NCBI GenBank assembly: GCA_018061385.1
Contig: JAGOUF010000041.1
Location: 1-9,861, forward strand
Reading direction: 5' to 3'
Length of the DNA stretch: 9,861 nt
DNA from: Chitinophagaceae bacterium
GTDB taxonomy: Bacteria > Bacteroidota > Bacteroidia > Chitinophagales > Chitinophagaceae
A program made the position numbers and the translations under genes. The notes beneath the pieces were generated by a model that was not told the origin of the DNA, did no database searches, and saw only the letters and a list, made by a program, of their open reading frames with translations. Position 1 is the stretch's first letter; the number at the start of each line of letters is the position of its first letter. Shown one piece after another: positions 1 through 5,294 of the stretch.

Positions 1-481
1 TGTAGGTTTAAGTAGCAGCAATATTTTTTTCGATAAAAACTATGTAGATATTAAAGCCAATGCAACTACTTTGCCTTTTAGAAGAAGTTACTCTGGTAAC
101 GATTCATCGGCTTTTAGTAAATTTAAATTAACAACTATTTTTTTAGAAGCACCAATAGAATTGAGGTATTATTCAAACCCAGAAAACCCATCAAAATCTT
201 GGAAAGCAGCTTTGGGTGTTAAAGTTGGTACATTATTAAAATCTTTTACAAAAGGTAAAAATTTACAAAACAAAGCTGGTGGAAGTATTTATGGCGATAA
301 GTTTATTGAGAAAGAGAGCAATAAAAGATTTTTCAATGGAACTCGTATAGCAGCATCTGCAAGAGTTGGTTATGGCATAATTGGTTTACAATTTAGCTAC
401 CAAATTACACAAGTATTTAAAGAAGGTTTTGGTCCAGAAGTTCGTCCATACTCAATTGGATTAACCATTAGTGGTTTATAA
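1..481 (+). CDS. Outer-membrane beta-barrel protein (PorT-like), 3' part only
   Basis: The reading frame is open from base 2 to the TAA at 479-481, so the true start lies before the window; 159 residues are visible. The sequence alternates short amphipathic strands with polar turns, for example AALGVKVGTLLKSF, RIAASARVGYGIIGLQFSY and the C-terminal RPYSIGLTISGL. This is the usual pattern of the Bacteroidetes outer-membrane beta-barrel (PorT/OMP_b-brl) family, whose last strand ends in hydrophobic residues next to the C-terminus. I infer an eight-strand-type barrel in the outer membrane; the substrate or partner cannot be told. An internal TTG at 71 is not needed as a start because the frame continues upstream. 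A strong terminator follows directly, so this is the last gene of its transcript. Confidence 0.72.
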   Translation, partial: VGLSSSNIFFDKNYVDIKANATTLPFRRSYSGNDSSAFSKFKLTTIFLEAPIELRYYSNPENPSKSWKAALGVKVGTLLKSFTKGKNLQNKAGGSIYGDKFIEKESNKRFFNGTRIAASARVGYGIIGLQFSYQITQVFKEGFGPEVRPYSIGLTISGL

Positions 482-503
482 ATAGAATACTCATTATAAT
501 ATG

Positions 504-528
504 AAGCTACCTTTGGGTAGCTTTTTTT
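504..528 (+). terminator. Intrinsic terminator after the beta-barrel gene
   Basis: AAGCTACC (504-511) and GGTAGCTT (516-523) form a perfect 8-bp stem with a TTTG loop, followed by a T-run. It begins 22 bases after the stop codon at 479-481. Confidence 0.9.
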
Positions 529-540
529 ATTACTAGGTGT

Positions 541-777
541 TGCTTTTTAATTCTTCTAATTCAAAGTAAAAAAATTCTCGCCAAAAGCAGAGAAATCGCT
601 GAATGTTTTTTATATGTTATTTGTTATAATACAAAACTGCAAATTGAAGAATTTTCTCAGCATCTTCCTTTACCCAACACACAAAGCCTTGCAAAGAGAA
701 GATGCTGAGAACTTTCTTTTATGGAGACATTGCTTGGAAAGAAACTACAAGTTTCGTAGAGCTGGGAATGACATTCC
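541..777. other. Non-coding stretch with inverted repeats
   Basis: I see no convincing gene here. The plus-strand open frame that crosses it has no recognisable protein character and overlaps the small reverse gene that follows. The stretch holds a 14-bp inverted repeat (654-667/698-711) and the first part of a short palindrome at 764-778. Confidence 0.6.
654..711. repeat. 14-bp perfect inverted repeat
   Basis: TTCTCAGCATCTTC (654-667) is repeated as its exact reverse complement at 698-711 with a 30-base spacer. The longer context AAGAATTTTCTCAGCATC (647-664) reappears in degenerate form at 1308-1324, near the hflX promoter. This suggests a dispersed intergenic repeat rather than a terminator, since no T-run follows. 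Confidence 0.75.
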
Positions 778-782
778 CTACG
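755..782. repeat. Palindrome with CGTA...TACG outer arms
   Basis: GGGAATG (764-770), one central A, and CATTCCC (772-778) form a perfect 15-base palindrome. CGTA (755-758) and TACG (779-782) can extend it across a 5-base bulge. It overlaps the stop codon of the small reverse-strand gene. A comparable CGTAGAG...CTCTAC hairpin lies at 9775-9795. Confidence 0.65.
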
Positions 783-1059
783 CTGCTGTTATATCAGTTT
801 TAATAATATTCAACATAAGAAACCCAGTTTTAAGGCTTAAAGAAAGACACCAAACATTTAAAAGACCCTCAATAGGTATAGGCACTTCATATGCCAAAAT
901 ATCAATTAATTCAGACTGAGACTTTTTGCTAAAATGTTTAATCTCACTTAAACTCAAGTTTTGCACCCAACTGATTATACTTTGTCTTAAGTCATTACCA
1001 CTTACTTGACTAGAGTAGACACCATCTCTAAATTGCATTATAAATGTATATGTCAACAT
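778..1059 (-). CDS. Small protein of unknown function (93 aa)
   Basis: The reverse frame from ATG at 1059 to TAG at 778-780 encodes 93 residues with real-protein character. It opens LTYTFIMQFRDGVYSSQVSG, has a central helical part (SIISWVQNLSLSEIKHF, SELIDIL), and ends with GLLNVWCLSLSLKTGFLMLNIIKTD. The pattern of a short beta start with an aromatic and a Gly, an inner W, and a late NVWC strand reminds me of small uncharacterised proteins of Bacteroidetes, but I cannot name a family. A purine-rich GGGAGC sits about 10 bases before the start. The last residues (TAA) run into the palindrome at 764-778, so the native C-terminus may be slightly altered. The competing plus-strand frame (614-919) looks less protein-like. 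It has no partner gene, so it is probably transcribed alone. Confidence 0.55.
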   Translation of the reverse strand: MLTYTFIMQFRDGVYSSQVSGNDLRQSIISWVQNLSLSEIKHFSKKSQSELIDILAYEVPIPIEGLLNVWCLSLSLKTGFLMLNIIKTDITAA

Positions 1060-1220
1060 AAGTTAATTGCTCCCTTTTTCTTTTTGACTATGATTTTCGC
1101 CAGTATTGACCATCTTTTTTTACGTGCTTAACTTGCTTGTTCAATTTCTCTAATTCTTTGTTGTCATCTTTTTAGCCGTTGTTGGAATTCCAACGTAAAG
1201 CTAATTAAAAAACATCTGCC

Positions 1221-1245
1221 CTAGTTGTGTCTTTTGACCAACTAG
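1221..1245. repeat. Stem-loop CTAGTTG...CAACTAG
   Basis: CTAGTTG (1221-1227) pairs with CAACTAG (1239-1245). GTC (1229-1231) pairs with GAC (1236-1238) around a TTTT loop, leaving one bulged T. No T-run follows, so it is not a standard terminator. Confidence 0.5.
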
Positions 1246-1330
1246 ATAGGTTGGTATGGGAGCAAGATTCCTTGCTAACAATGTCTTCGTCACAAAACAT
1301 CAAACCTAAGAATTTTTCAGCATCCCCTCT

Positions 1331-1360
1331 TTGAACAACCCCTAAAAAAGACTACCTTTT
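1331..1360 (+). promoter_or_regulatory. Candidate Bacteroidetes-type promoter for hflX
   Basis: TTG (1331-1333) is followed after 19 bases by TACCTTTT (1353-1360), one mismatch from TAnnTTTG. This predicts transcription from about 1367, some 40 bases before the hflX start. A second near-match, TACCTTTA at 1380-1387, lacks a well-placed TTG. Confidence 0.4.
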
Positions 1361-1407
1361 TTACAACCCTTTCTACAATTACCTTTACAGCATAAATAGA
1401 AATAATT

Positions 1408-2595
1408 TTGATAGATAAGCAACAAAAAATTAAGCAAGAGGAACGTGTGGTGTTGGTGGGTGTAATTCAAAAAGACCAAACGGTAGAACAAGTAAACGAA
1501 TACTTAGACGAGTTGGCATTTTTAGCAGAAACGGCCGGTGCTATTACTGTAAAACGTTTTACACAAAAACTAGTACGCCCCGATAGTAAAACCTTTGTTG
1601 GTAAAGGAAAGCTAGAAGAAATTAAAGAATATATTACTGGAAGAAATATTGAATCGGTAATTTTCGACGATGAATTAACTGGTTCTCAAATTGCCAATAT
1701 TCAAAAAGCATTGGGCATTACAACCATTGATAGAAGCGATTTAATTTTAGATATTTTTGCAAGCCGTGCCAGAACAGCACAAGCAAAAGTACAAGTTGAA
1801 TTAGCTCAATATCAATACATTTTACCACGTTTAAAAGGTATGTGGAGCCATTTAGAAAGGCAAGGTGGGGGAATTGGTAGCCGAGGACCAGGAGAAACTG
1901 AAATTGAAACCGATAGACGTATAGTAAAAGATAAAATTGCTTTACTACGTAAACGTTTAGCCGAAATTGATAAGCAAGCTTTTACCCAACGAAAAGATAG
2001 AGGCGAATTTATACGTGTTGCATTGGTGGGTTATACCAATGTAGGTAAAAGCACCTTAATGACAGTGCTTAGCAAAACTGAAGTATTTGTAGAAAATAAA
2101 CTATTTGCTACTTTAGACACCACTACTAGAAAAGTTGTTTTTGAAAACACCCCATTTCTTTTAAGCGATACGGTTGGTTTTATTCGCAAACTTCCACATC
2201 ATTTAGTTGAAAGTTTTAAAAGCACTTTAGACGAAGTGAGAGAAGCCGATATTTTGTTACATGTTGTAGACATTTCTCATGCAAAACATGAGGAGCAAAT
2301 TGGTACAGTGAATAAAACATTGCAAGAGTTAAAAGCGTTTGACAAACCCATTTTAACCATATTTAATAAAATGGATTTGTATGAAGCCAACAGCTTTGAC
2401 GAATGGTTGAGCAGCGAAGTAAAACAAGATTTGTTGATAGAACTAAAAGAAAAATGGAGCAATGTAACCAACAATAATTGTGTATTTATATCGGCATTGG
2501 AACGTAAAAATTTAGATGAATTAAGAACTTTTATTTTACATAAGGTGAGAGATATGTATCAAATACGTTACCCCTATAAAACTATGCATTATTAA
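1408..2595 (+). CDS. hflX: GTPase HflX
   Basis: This is a 395-residue ribosome-associated GTPase of the HflX family, known to bind the 50S subunit and split stalled or stressed ribosomes. The N-terminal HflX domain includes LDELAFLAETAGA and the FVGKGKLEEI segment. The glycine-rich linker GIGSRGPGETEIETDRR lies near residues 156-172. The G-domain motifs follow in order: GYTNVGKST (208-216, G1), DTVGF (254-258, G3), NKMD (320-323, G4) and SALE (362-365, G5). All nucleotide-binding residues appear intact and the length is normal. The start is TTG at 1408: an in-frame stop lies at 1393-1395, no ATG comes between, and the encoded N-terminus fits the family. A GTG at 1447 is the alternative. The stop codon overlaps the start of the Rieske gene by one base, so the two are probably one transcript with coupled translation. 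Confidence 0.96.
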   Translation: MIDKQQKIKQEERVVLVGVIQKDQTVEQVNEYLDELAFLAETAGAITVKRFTQKLVRPDSKTFVGKGKLEEIKEYITGRNIESVIFDDELTGSQIANIQKALGITTIDRSDLILDIFASRARTAQAKVQVELAQYQYILPRLKGMWSHLERQGGGIGSRGPGETEIETDRRIVKDKIALLRKRLAEIDKQAFTQRKDRGEFIRVALVGYTNVGKSTLMTVLSKTEVFVENKLFATLDTTTRKVVFENTPFLLSDTVGFIRKLPHHLVESFKSTLDEVREADILLHVVDISHAKHEEQIGTVNKTLQELKAFDKPILTIFNKMDLYEANSFDEWLSSEVKQDLLIELKEKWSNVTNNNCVFISALERKNLDELRTFILHKVRDMYQIRYPYKTMHY

Positions 2596-2951
2596 TGGGC
2601 AATGTTGCTGTACAATGGTTTAAAATAGCTGATTCTGCCAATTTACTAGATTGGCAAGCCAACAATATGTGTGTGGTTGAAGTAAATAATAAAAAGGTTT
2701 CGTTGGGCAAGCATGAAGATAAAGTGTTTGCATTTGCCCATAAATGCCCTCATGCAGGTGGTATTTTAACCAATGGTTTTTTAGATGTTACAGGCAATGT
2801 TGTTTGCCCTTTACATAGATATAAGTTTAATGTACAAAATGGTAGAAATACAAGTGGCGAAGGATATTATTTAAAAACCTATTTAGTAGAAGAAAGAAAT
2901 GATGGAGTGTATATTGGGTTTGAAGAAAAAAGTTTCTTTTCATTTTTATAA
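2595..2951 (+). CDS. Rieske [2Fe-2S] ferredoxin-like protein
   Basis: A 118-residue single-domain Rieske protein. The two cluster-binding boxes are complete: CPHAGG supplies Cys51 and His53, and CPLHRYKF supplies Cys71 and His74. The GYYLKTYLVE strand late in the protein is also typical. Stand-alone Rieske proteins of this size act as soluble electron carriers for oxygenases or reductases; the partner is not in the window. There is no signal peptide, so it should be cytoplasmic. The ATG lies in TAATG, overlapping the hflX stop by one base, which indicates translational coupling. Association with HflX may be transcriptional convenience, or may hint at a redox or stress link. The C-terminus (SFFSFL) is oddly hydrophobic. 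No obvious terminator separates it from the tRNA promoter that follows. Confidence 0.9.
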   Translation: MGNVAVQWFKIADSANLLDWQANNMCVVEVNNKKVSLGKHEDKVFAFAHKCPHAGGILTNGFLDVTGNVVCPLHRYKFNVQNGRNTSGEGYYLKTYLVEERNDGVYIGFEEKSFFSFL

Positions 2952-2969
2952 CTAATTTGAAAAAAAATT

Positions 2970-2999
2970 TTGTTCACTAAACTTGCACCCCTATTTTTG
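2970..2999 (+). promoter_or_regulatory. Bacteroidetes-type promoter of tRNA-Asn
   Basis: TTG (2970-2972) is followed after exactly 19 bases by TATTTTTG (2992-2999), a full match to TAnnTTTG. Transcription is predicted to start near 3006, about 27 bases before the mature tRNA. Confidence 0.75.
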
Positions 3000-3032
3000 C
3001 TGCCCATTACGAAAACTAATGGAAAAAAGGAT

Positions 3033-3106
3033 TCCCGAATAGCTCAGTTGGTTAGAGCATCTGACTGTTAATCAGAGGGTCTCTGGTTCAAGTCCAGATT
3101 CGGGAG
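3033..3106 (+). tRNA. tRNA-Asn (anticodon GTT), with its 3' part supplied by the integrated element
   Basis: The complete cloverleaf can be folded. Acceptor stem: TCCCGAA (3033-3039) with TTCGGGA (3099-3105). D stem: GCTC/GAGC. Anticodon stem: TCTGA/TCAGA, with loop CTGTTAA and anticodon GTT at 3067-3069. T arm: TCTGG-TTCAAGT-CCAGA. The discriminator is G3106, and CCA is not encoded. From T3060 onward the sequence is identical to 9535-9582, so the gene serves as the attachment site of the element. The integrated copy restores an intact tRNA, so the insertion should not cost the host this tRNA. Confidence 0.97.
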
Positions 3107-3107
3107 C
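3060..3107 (+). repeat. attL: 48-bp direct repeat (left end)
   Basis: Bases 3060-3107 are identical to 9535-9582. The match stops at A3059 versus T9534 on one side and G3108 versus A9583 on the other. It covers the anticodon arm, T arm and 3' acceptor strand of tRNA-Asn. The exact crossover point cannot be placed inside an identical block; for tyrosine recombinases the anticodon loop is a usual location. Confidence 0.95.
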
Positions 3108-3117
3108 GTTGAAAATC

Positions 3118-3146
3118 AAAGGGTTACATACAAGTAGCCCTTTTTT
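3118..3146 (+). terminator. Terminator for tRNA-Asn, carried by the element
   Basis: AAAGGGTTAC (3118-3127) pairs with GTAGCCCTTT (3134-3143) with one G-T pair and a 6-base loop, ending in a T-run. It lies 12 bases beyond the tRNA and inside the element, so the element brings a replacement for the displaced chromosomal terminator at 9583-9610. Confidence 0.85.
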
Positions 3147-3156
3147 ATTTTAATCG

Positions 3157-3178
3157 TTTGCATACAATTTGCATACAA
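3157..3178 (+). repeat. Left-end tandem 11-bp repeats (probable integrase arm sites)
   Basis: Two head-to-tail copies of TTTGCATACAA occupy 3157-3167 and 3168-3178. With flanking bases, 3151-3178 matches 9383-9410 at 27 of 28 positions, in the same orientation. The position, 43 bases inside attL, suits arm-type binding sites of a tyrosine recombinase. Confidence 0.7.
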
Positions 3179-3222
3179 CACAATTTTAAGCCCTGTTTTA
3201 TTGTTGTTTTTATTAGTTATTA

Positions 3223-3254
3223 AAAACAAAAAAAACAACCCTTTTAATGAGTTG
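3223..3254 (-). terminator. Minus-strand terminator closing the element's gene array
   Basis: Read on the minus strand, CAACTC (3254-3249) pairs with GGGTTG (3241-3236) with one T-G pair and a 7-base loop. It is followed by a run of T interrupted by a single G (plus-strand A-run 3223-3235). It starts 37 bases downstream of the last gene. Confidence 0.65.
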
Positions 3255-3291
3255 CTTTATACATGTGAGAACTTCAACTTTTCTCAATAAA

Positions 3292-3729
3292 TTATTGAAT
3301 AAGCATACCTGTAATTGGTTCAATATCATTGAAAAGCGGTTGTTCTACAAAAGGGTTTGCTATCATTGCCCTATCAGTCATTCCCAAACGGTTCTTTGCA
3401 TAAAATATTCCTTTGCCCTCATTTGCCACTATATCGGTTGCCAATGCTTTAAAAAGTTGCTCAATGTTTTTTATAGTGTCGGACTTAGCAATATTAGTTT
3501 CATCATTCAACCACCTGTAATAAGTTGAACGGTTTATAGTTGGTTCGCCTTGTTCGGGTATCCAAATACGCAAAAAGTAATCTATTGTAGGTATTTGCCT
3601 ATCCAGTATCTTAACAATTTTGCCACTGGCTGTGGCTTGTTCTTTTTGATACTTCATACAATCCTGTATGTATTGATATGCTAATTGTTCTAAATGAAGT
3701 AATGAAATATCTGTTTTAGGTTTTGCCAT
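3292..3729 (-). CDS. Terminase small subunit-like (DNA-packaging gp3-like) protein
   Basis: A 145-residue protein starting MAKPKTD at ATG 3729. An upstream in-frame ATG at 3819 would add 30 residues, but that stretch overlaps the preceding 50-aa gene in another frame, so I chose the later start. Residues 46-76 look like a helix-turn-helix unit (IPTIDYFLRIWI, then INRSTYYRWLND). A long helix follows (83-103), then the motif GKGIFYAKNRLGMTDR (105-120). An N-terminal DNA-binding part, a helix, and a G-x-IF-x-KN-x-x-G-(W/M)-x-D motif is the pattern of phage terminase small subunits of the gp3 type, which recognise pac sites and start packaging. Family recognition is by eye only. It is the last gene of the minus-strand array, 11 bases after its neighbour and followed by a terminator. 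A different DNA-binding regulator remains possible. Confidence 0.5.
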   Translation of the reverse strand: MAKPKTDISLLHLEQLAYQYIQDCMKYQKEQATASGKIVKILDRQIPTIDYFLRIWIPEQGEPTINRSTYYRWLNDETNIAKSDTIKNIEQLFKALATDIVANEGKGIFYAKNRLGMTDRAMIANPFVEQPLFNDIEPITGMLIQ

Positions 3730-3740
3730 TGTGTTTGAAT

Positions 3741-3893
3741 TTATGAGTTTATCAATCTGTAAAGTGTTGCTGTTATTGCTAAAGCCAATAAAGCAAATGT
3801 TCCCAAAATAACCCACCACGAATAAACCTGTTTACTATCGGGGTTAAATAGAAAATTAAGTATTGCTGAAAAGTATTGCTTAAGCTTTGCCAT
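3741..3893 (-). CDS. Small single-pass membrane protein (50 aa)
   Basis: An overlooked small gene, from ATG 3893-3891 to TAA 3743-3741. It begins MAKLKQYFSAILNFLFNPDS, an amphipathic N-terminus. After KQVYS comes the hydrophobic helix WWVILGTFALLALAITATLY (residues 26-45), then RLINS. The start lies one base after the stop of the primase-type gene, and the next gene starts 11 bases after its stop. It therefore fills the gap exactly and is probably translated by coupling. I recognise no family. The charge layout (positive N-terminus, short RLINS tail) permits either orientation. It could be a small membrane effector, holin-like or antitoxin/toxin-like peptide, or a membrane anchor, but the sequence does not decide. 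Confidence 0.62.
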   Translation of the reverse strand: MAKLKQYFSAILNFLFNPDSKQVYSWWVILGTFALLALAITATLYRLINS

Positions 3894-3894
3894 G

Positions 3895-5157
3895 TTATAC
3901 AATTTTAAAGGCTGTTAAAAATTCGGTTTCTTTTACTGTTGTAAGTGGTTGCATTTCGCTAAACCATAGTTTCAAATATTTTACATGCTGGGCTTCATTC
4001 ATTGATAAGTTTTTCTGTAAAGCTGCCTTTGCAAGTGAAATAAGATATTCAAGGCTTAAGCCTGTAAACTCTATTTCTTTTTTTATAGTGTGTGCAATTG
4101 GCTGTAAGGCTGCCTTTTGCCTTACTTCAAAAACTTGCTGTTCGTGTGTGAATGTTCCCCCCTGTGGGTTATTGATTAACCAATTTTCAAAAATGGTTTC
4201 TACTGTTTCGGGTATTGGTTCGACTTCAATAAATTGCATGTAATCAAACTGTACTAAATAATCGGCTATATCAAAGCCTTGCTGTTTATCGGTTTCGCTG
4301 GCTTTACGTTCTAACAAATCAGAAACAGAAAAACTTGCAAGGGTTGAAAGTTCTTTTGCTTTGTTGCTCCATTTATCAAAGCCTTTTAGATCGGGAAACA
4401 AAACCACTTTGCAGCCCTGCAATACTTTACACTTATCAATACTTAAGCCTTGCAATTGCCCACATGCTAACCATGTAAACTGGGGCAAATAAACGCTGGC
4501 TATTATTGCTGTTTTTTCGCTTTCAACTATTGCAAAAGGTTTTGAATTGTTTTGATTAATCAAATGTTCACCAAATAAGCATTGCTGTAAATTGTATTCA
4601 GCCCCTTTATTTAAGCTATGCACCCAGTTGATATGGTTATAAGGTTCTTTTACTCTTTTGCCTGTGGTGGGGCTGTAAAGCATTATTTTGCCTGTTCTTA
4701 TTTTATCCTTTGCATCTACCTGCCAAAATACTGTTGCACCCTGCCAATGGTTTGAATTGCCTATGTAATACTTGCTTATTAAATCGTTGGTTATTTCAAA
4801 ACCAAATAAACTAATAAGGTACTTTACAAAATTGTTTTGCTCATAACTTATAAGGCTGTTTTTGAAAGTATCGAAAGGAATAAAAGAAACTGGCTTTGGT
4901 TTTGGCTGTGGCTGAATACGTTTACAATATTGCTTTGGCTTATCAATACTAAGGCTGTTAGCTTCAAAGTATTGTTTGGGCTTGTAATGGTAATTACATT
5001 TATTTTCCCTACTGCATTTGCCTACAAAATCGGCTATGTGTAACCCTGTTTCAATATCAATGTATCGGGTGAAAACTTTTGCTTTGCCACATTCGGGGCA
5101 AGGGTAACGGCTGTTCATTCCCTTGTATGGTTCAAGTGTGTAACGGTGGTTGCTCAT
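3895..5157 (-). CDS. Zinc-ribbon/Toprim-like primase-type replication protein (DUF6371-like)
   Basis: A 420-residue protein with two recognisable parts. The N-terminus has a zinc ribbon built from Cys20-x2-Cys23 and Cys48-x5-Cys54 (PCPECGKAK, GKCSRENKCNYH). The middle resembles a Toprim-type fold: the acidic turn AIVESEKTAIIA (209-220) and the strand-loop VVLFPDLKGFDKW (251-263). The canonical DxD is replaced by D-x4-D (Asp256, Asp261), which I associate with the Bacteroidetes PG0870/DUF6371-like proteins of mobile elements. The likely role is primase or a priming accessory during replication of the excised element, working with the RepA-like ATPase upstream. The C-terminal 130 residues are helical without a motif I know. 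A 131-base repeat-rich gap precedes it and only one base separates it from the 50-aa gene. Direct catalytic activity is uncertain because of the altered acidic motif. Confidence 0.72.
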   Translation of the reverse strand: MSNHRYTLEPYKGMNSRYPCPECGKAKVFTRYIDIETGLHIADFVGKCSRENKCNYHYKPKQYFEANSLSIDKPKQYCKRIQPQPKPKPVSFIPFDTFKNSLISYEQNNFVKYLISLFGFEITNDLISKYYIGNSNHWQGATVFWQVDAKDKIRTGKIMLYSPTTGKRVKEPYNHINWVHSLNKGAEYNLQQCLFGEHLINQNNSKPFAIVESEKTAIIASVYLPQFTWLACGQLQGLSIDKCKVLQGCKVVLFPDLKGFDKWSNKAKELSTLASFSVSDLLERKASETDKQQGFDIADYLVQFDYMQFIEVEPIPETVETIFENWLINNPQGGTFTHEQQVFEVRQKAALQPIAHTIKKEIEFTGLSLEYLISLAKAALQKNLSMNEAQHVKYLKLWFSEMQPLTTVKETEFLTAFKIV

Positions 5158-5167
5158 AAAAATGGCT

Positions 5168-5294
5168 ACTTAATTTAAGTAATCAGTTTGATAGTTTAAT
5201 TTAACTTACCCGTCTTATATAAAGACGGGGTTAAACTGCTAAACTGGTTTAATTGATAAATAGTTGATAGTTTAAACTACTTAAACTGCTAAAC
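5168..5294. other. Candidate replication origin with iteron-like repeats
   Basis: Within about 130 bases I see two copies of TTAAACTGCTAAAC exactly 50 bases apart (5231-5244, 5281-5294) and two copies of TTGATAGTTTAA (5188-5199, 5264-5275). There is also a palindrome ACTTAATTTAAGT (5168-5180), the GTTTAAAC palindrome (5270-5277), and a stem-loop at 5209-5229. The region is very AT-rich and lies between the RepA-like and primase-type genes, where an iteron origin bound by the initiator would be expected. The last repeat overlaps the RepA-like stop codon. Alternatively it is an operator for the downstream gene. Confidence 0.55.
5200..5235. repeat. Strong stem-loop inside the origin candidate
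   Basis: CCCGTCTT (5209-5216) pairs perfectly with AAGACGGG (5222-5229) around a 5-base AT loop. TTTAAC (5200-5205) can also pair with GTTAAA (5230-5235) around an unpaired TTA. It is the only GC-rich block in this AT-rich gap. Neither strand has a T-run after it, so an origin or mRNA structure is more likely than a terminator. Confidence 0.7.

Larger units (their letters stand above)
1060..1407. other. Non-coding stretch upstream of hflX
   Basis: No gene is visible. The stretch contains the palindrome GTTGGAATTCCAAC (1181-1194), a hairpin at 1221-1245, a short AGCAAG/CTTGCT inverted repeat (1261-1276), a degenerate copy of the 647-664 repeat (1308-1324), and a candidate hflX promoter (1331-1360). 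Confidence 0.6.

Noticed and set aside
614..919. Plus-strand open frame of 101 codons
   Set aside because: It runs through an inverted repeat and a palindrome and lies antisense to the more protein-like 93-aa gene.
2277..2474. Minus-strand frame inside hflX
   Set aside because: Antisense to the conserved G domain; Ser/Leu-rich shadow without motifs.
3247..3528. Plus-strand frames inside the element (also 3887-4243, 4837-5043, 5866-6321, 7807-8106, 8444-8629, 9007-9234)
   Set aside because: All lie opposite well-supported minus-strand genes and show low-complexity, Phe/Ser/Cys-rich composition typical of antisense reading.
3730..3819. N-terminal extension of the terminase-like protein from ATG 3819
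   Set aside because: The extension overlaps the 50-aa membrane-protein gene in another frame and lacks domain character. The MAKPKTD start at 3729 fits the spacing.
5209..5229. Hairpin taken as an intrinsic terminator after the RepA-like gene
   Set aside because: No T-run follows on either strand, and it lies among origin-like repeats.
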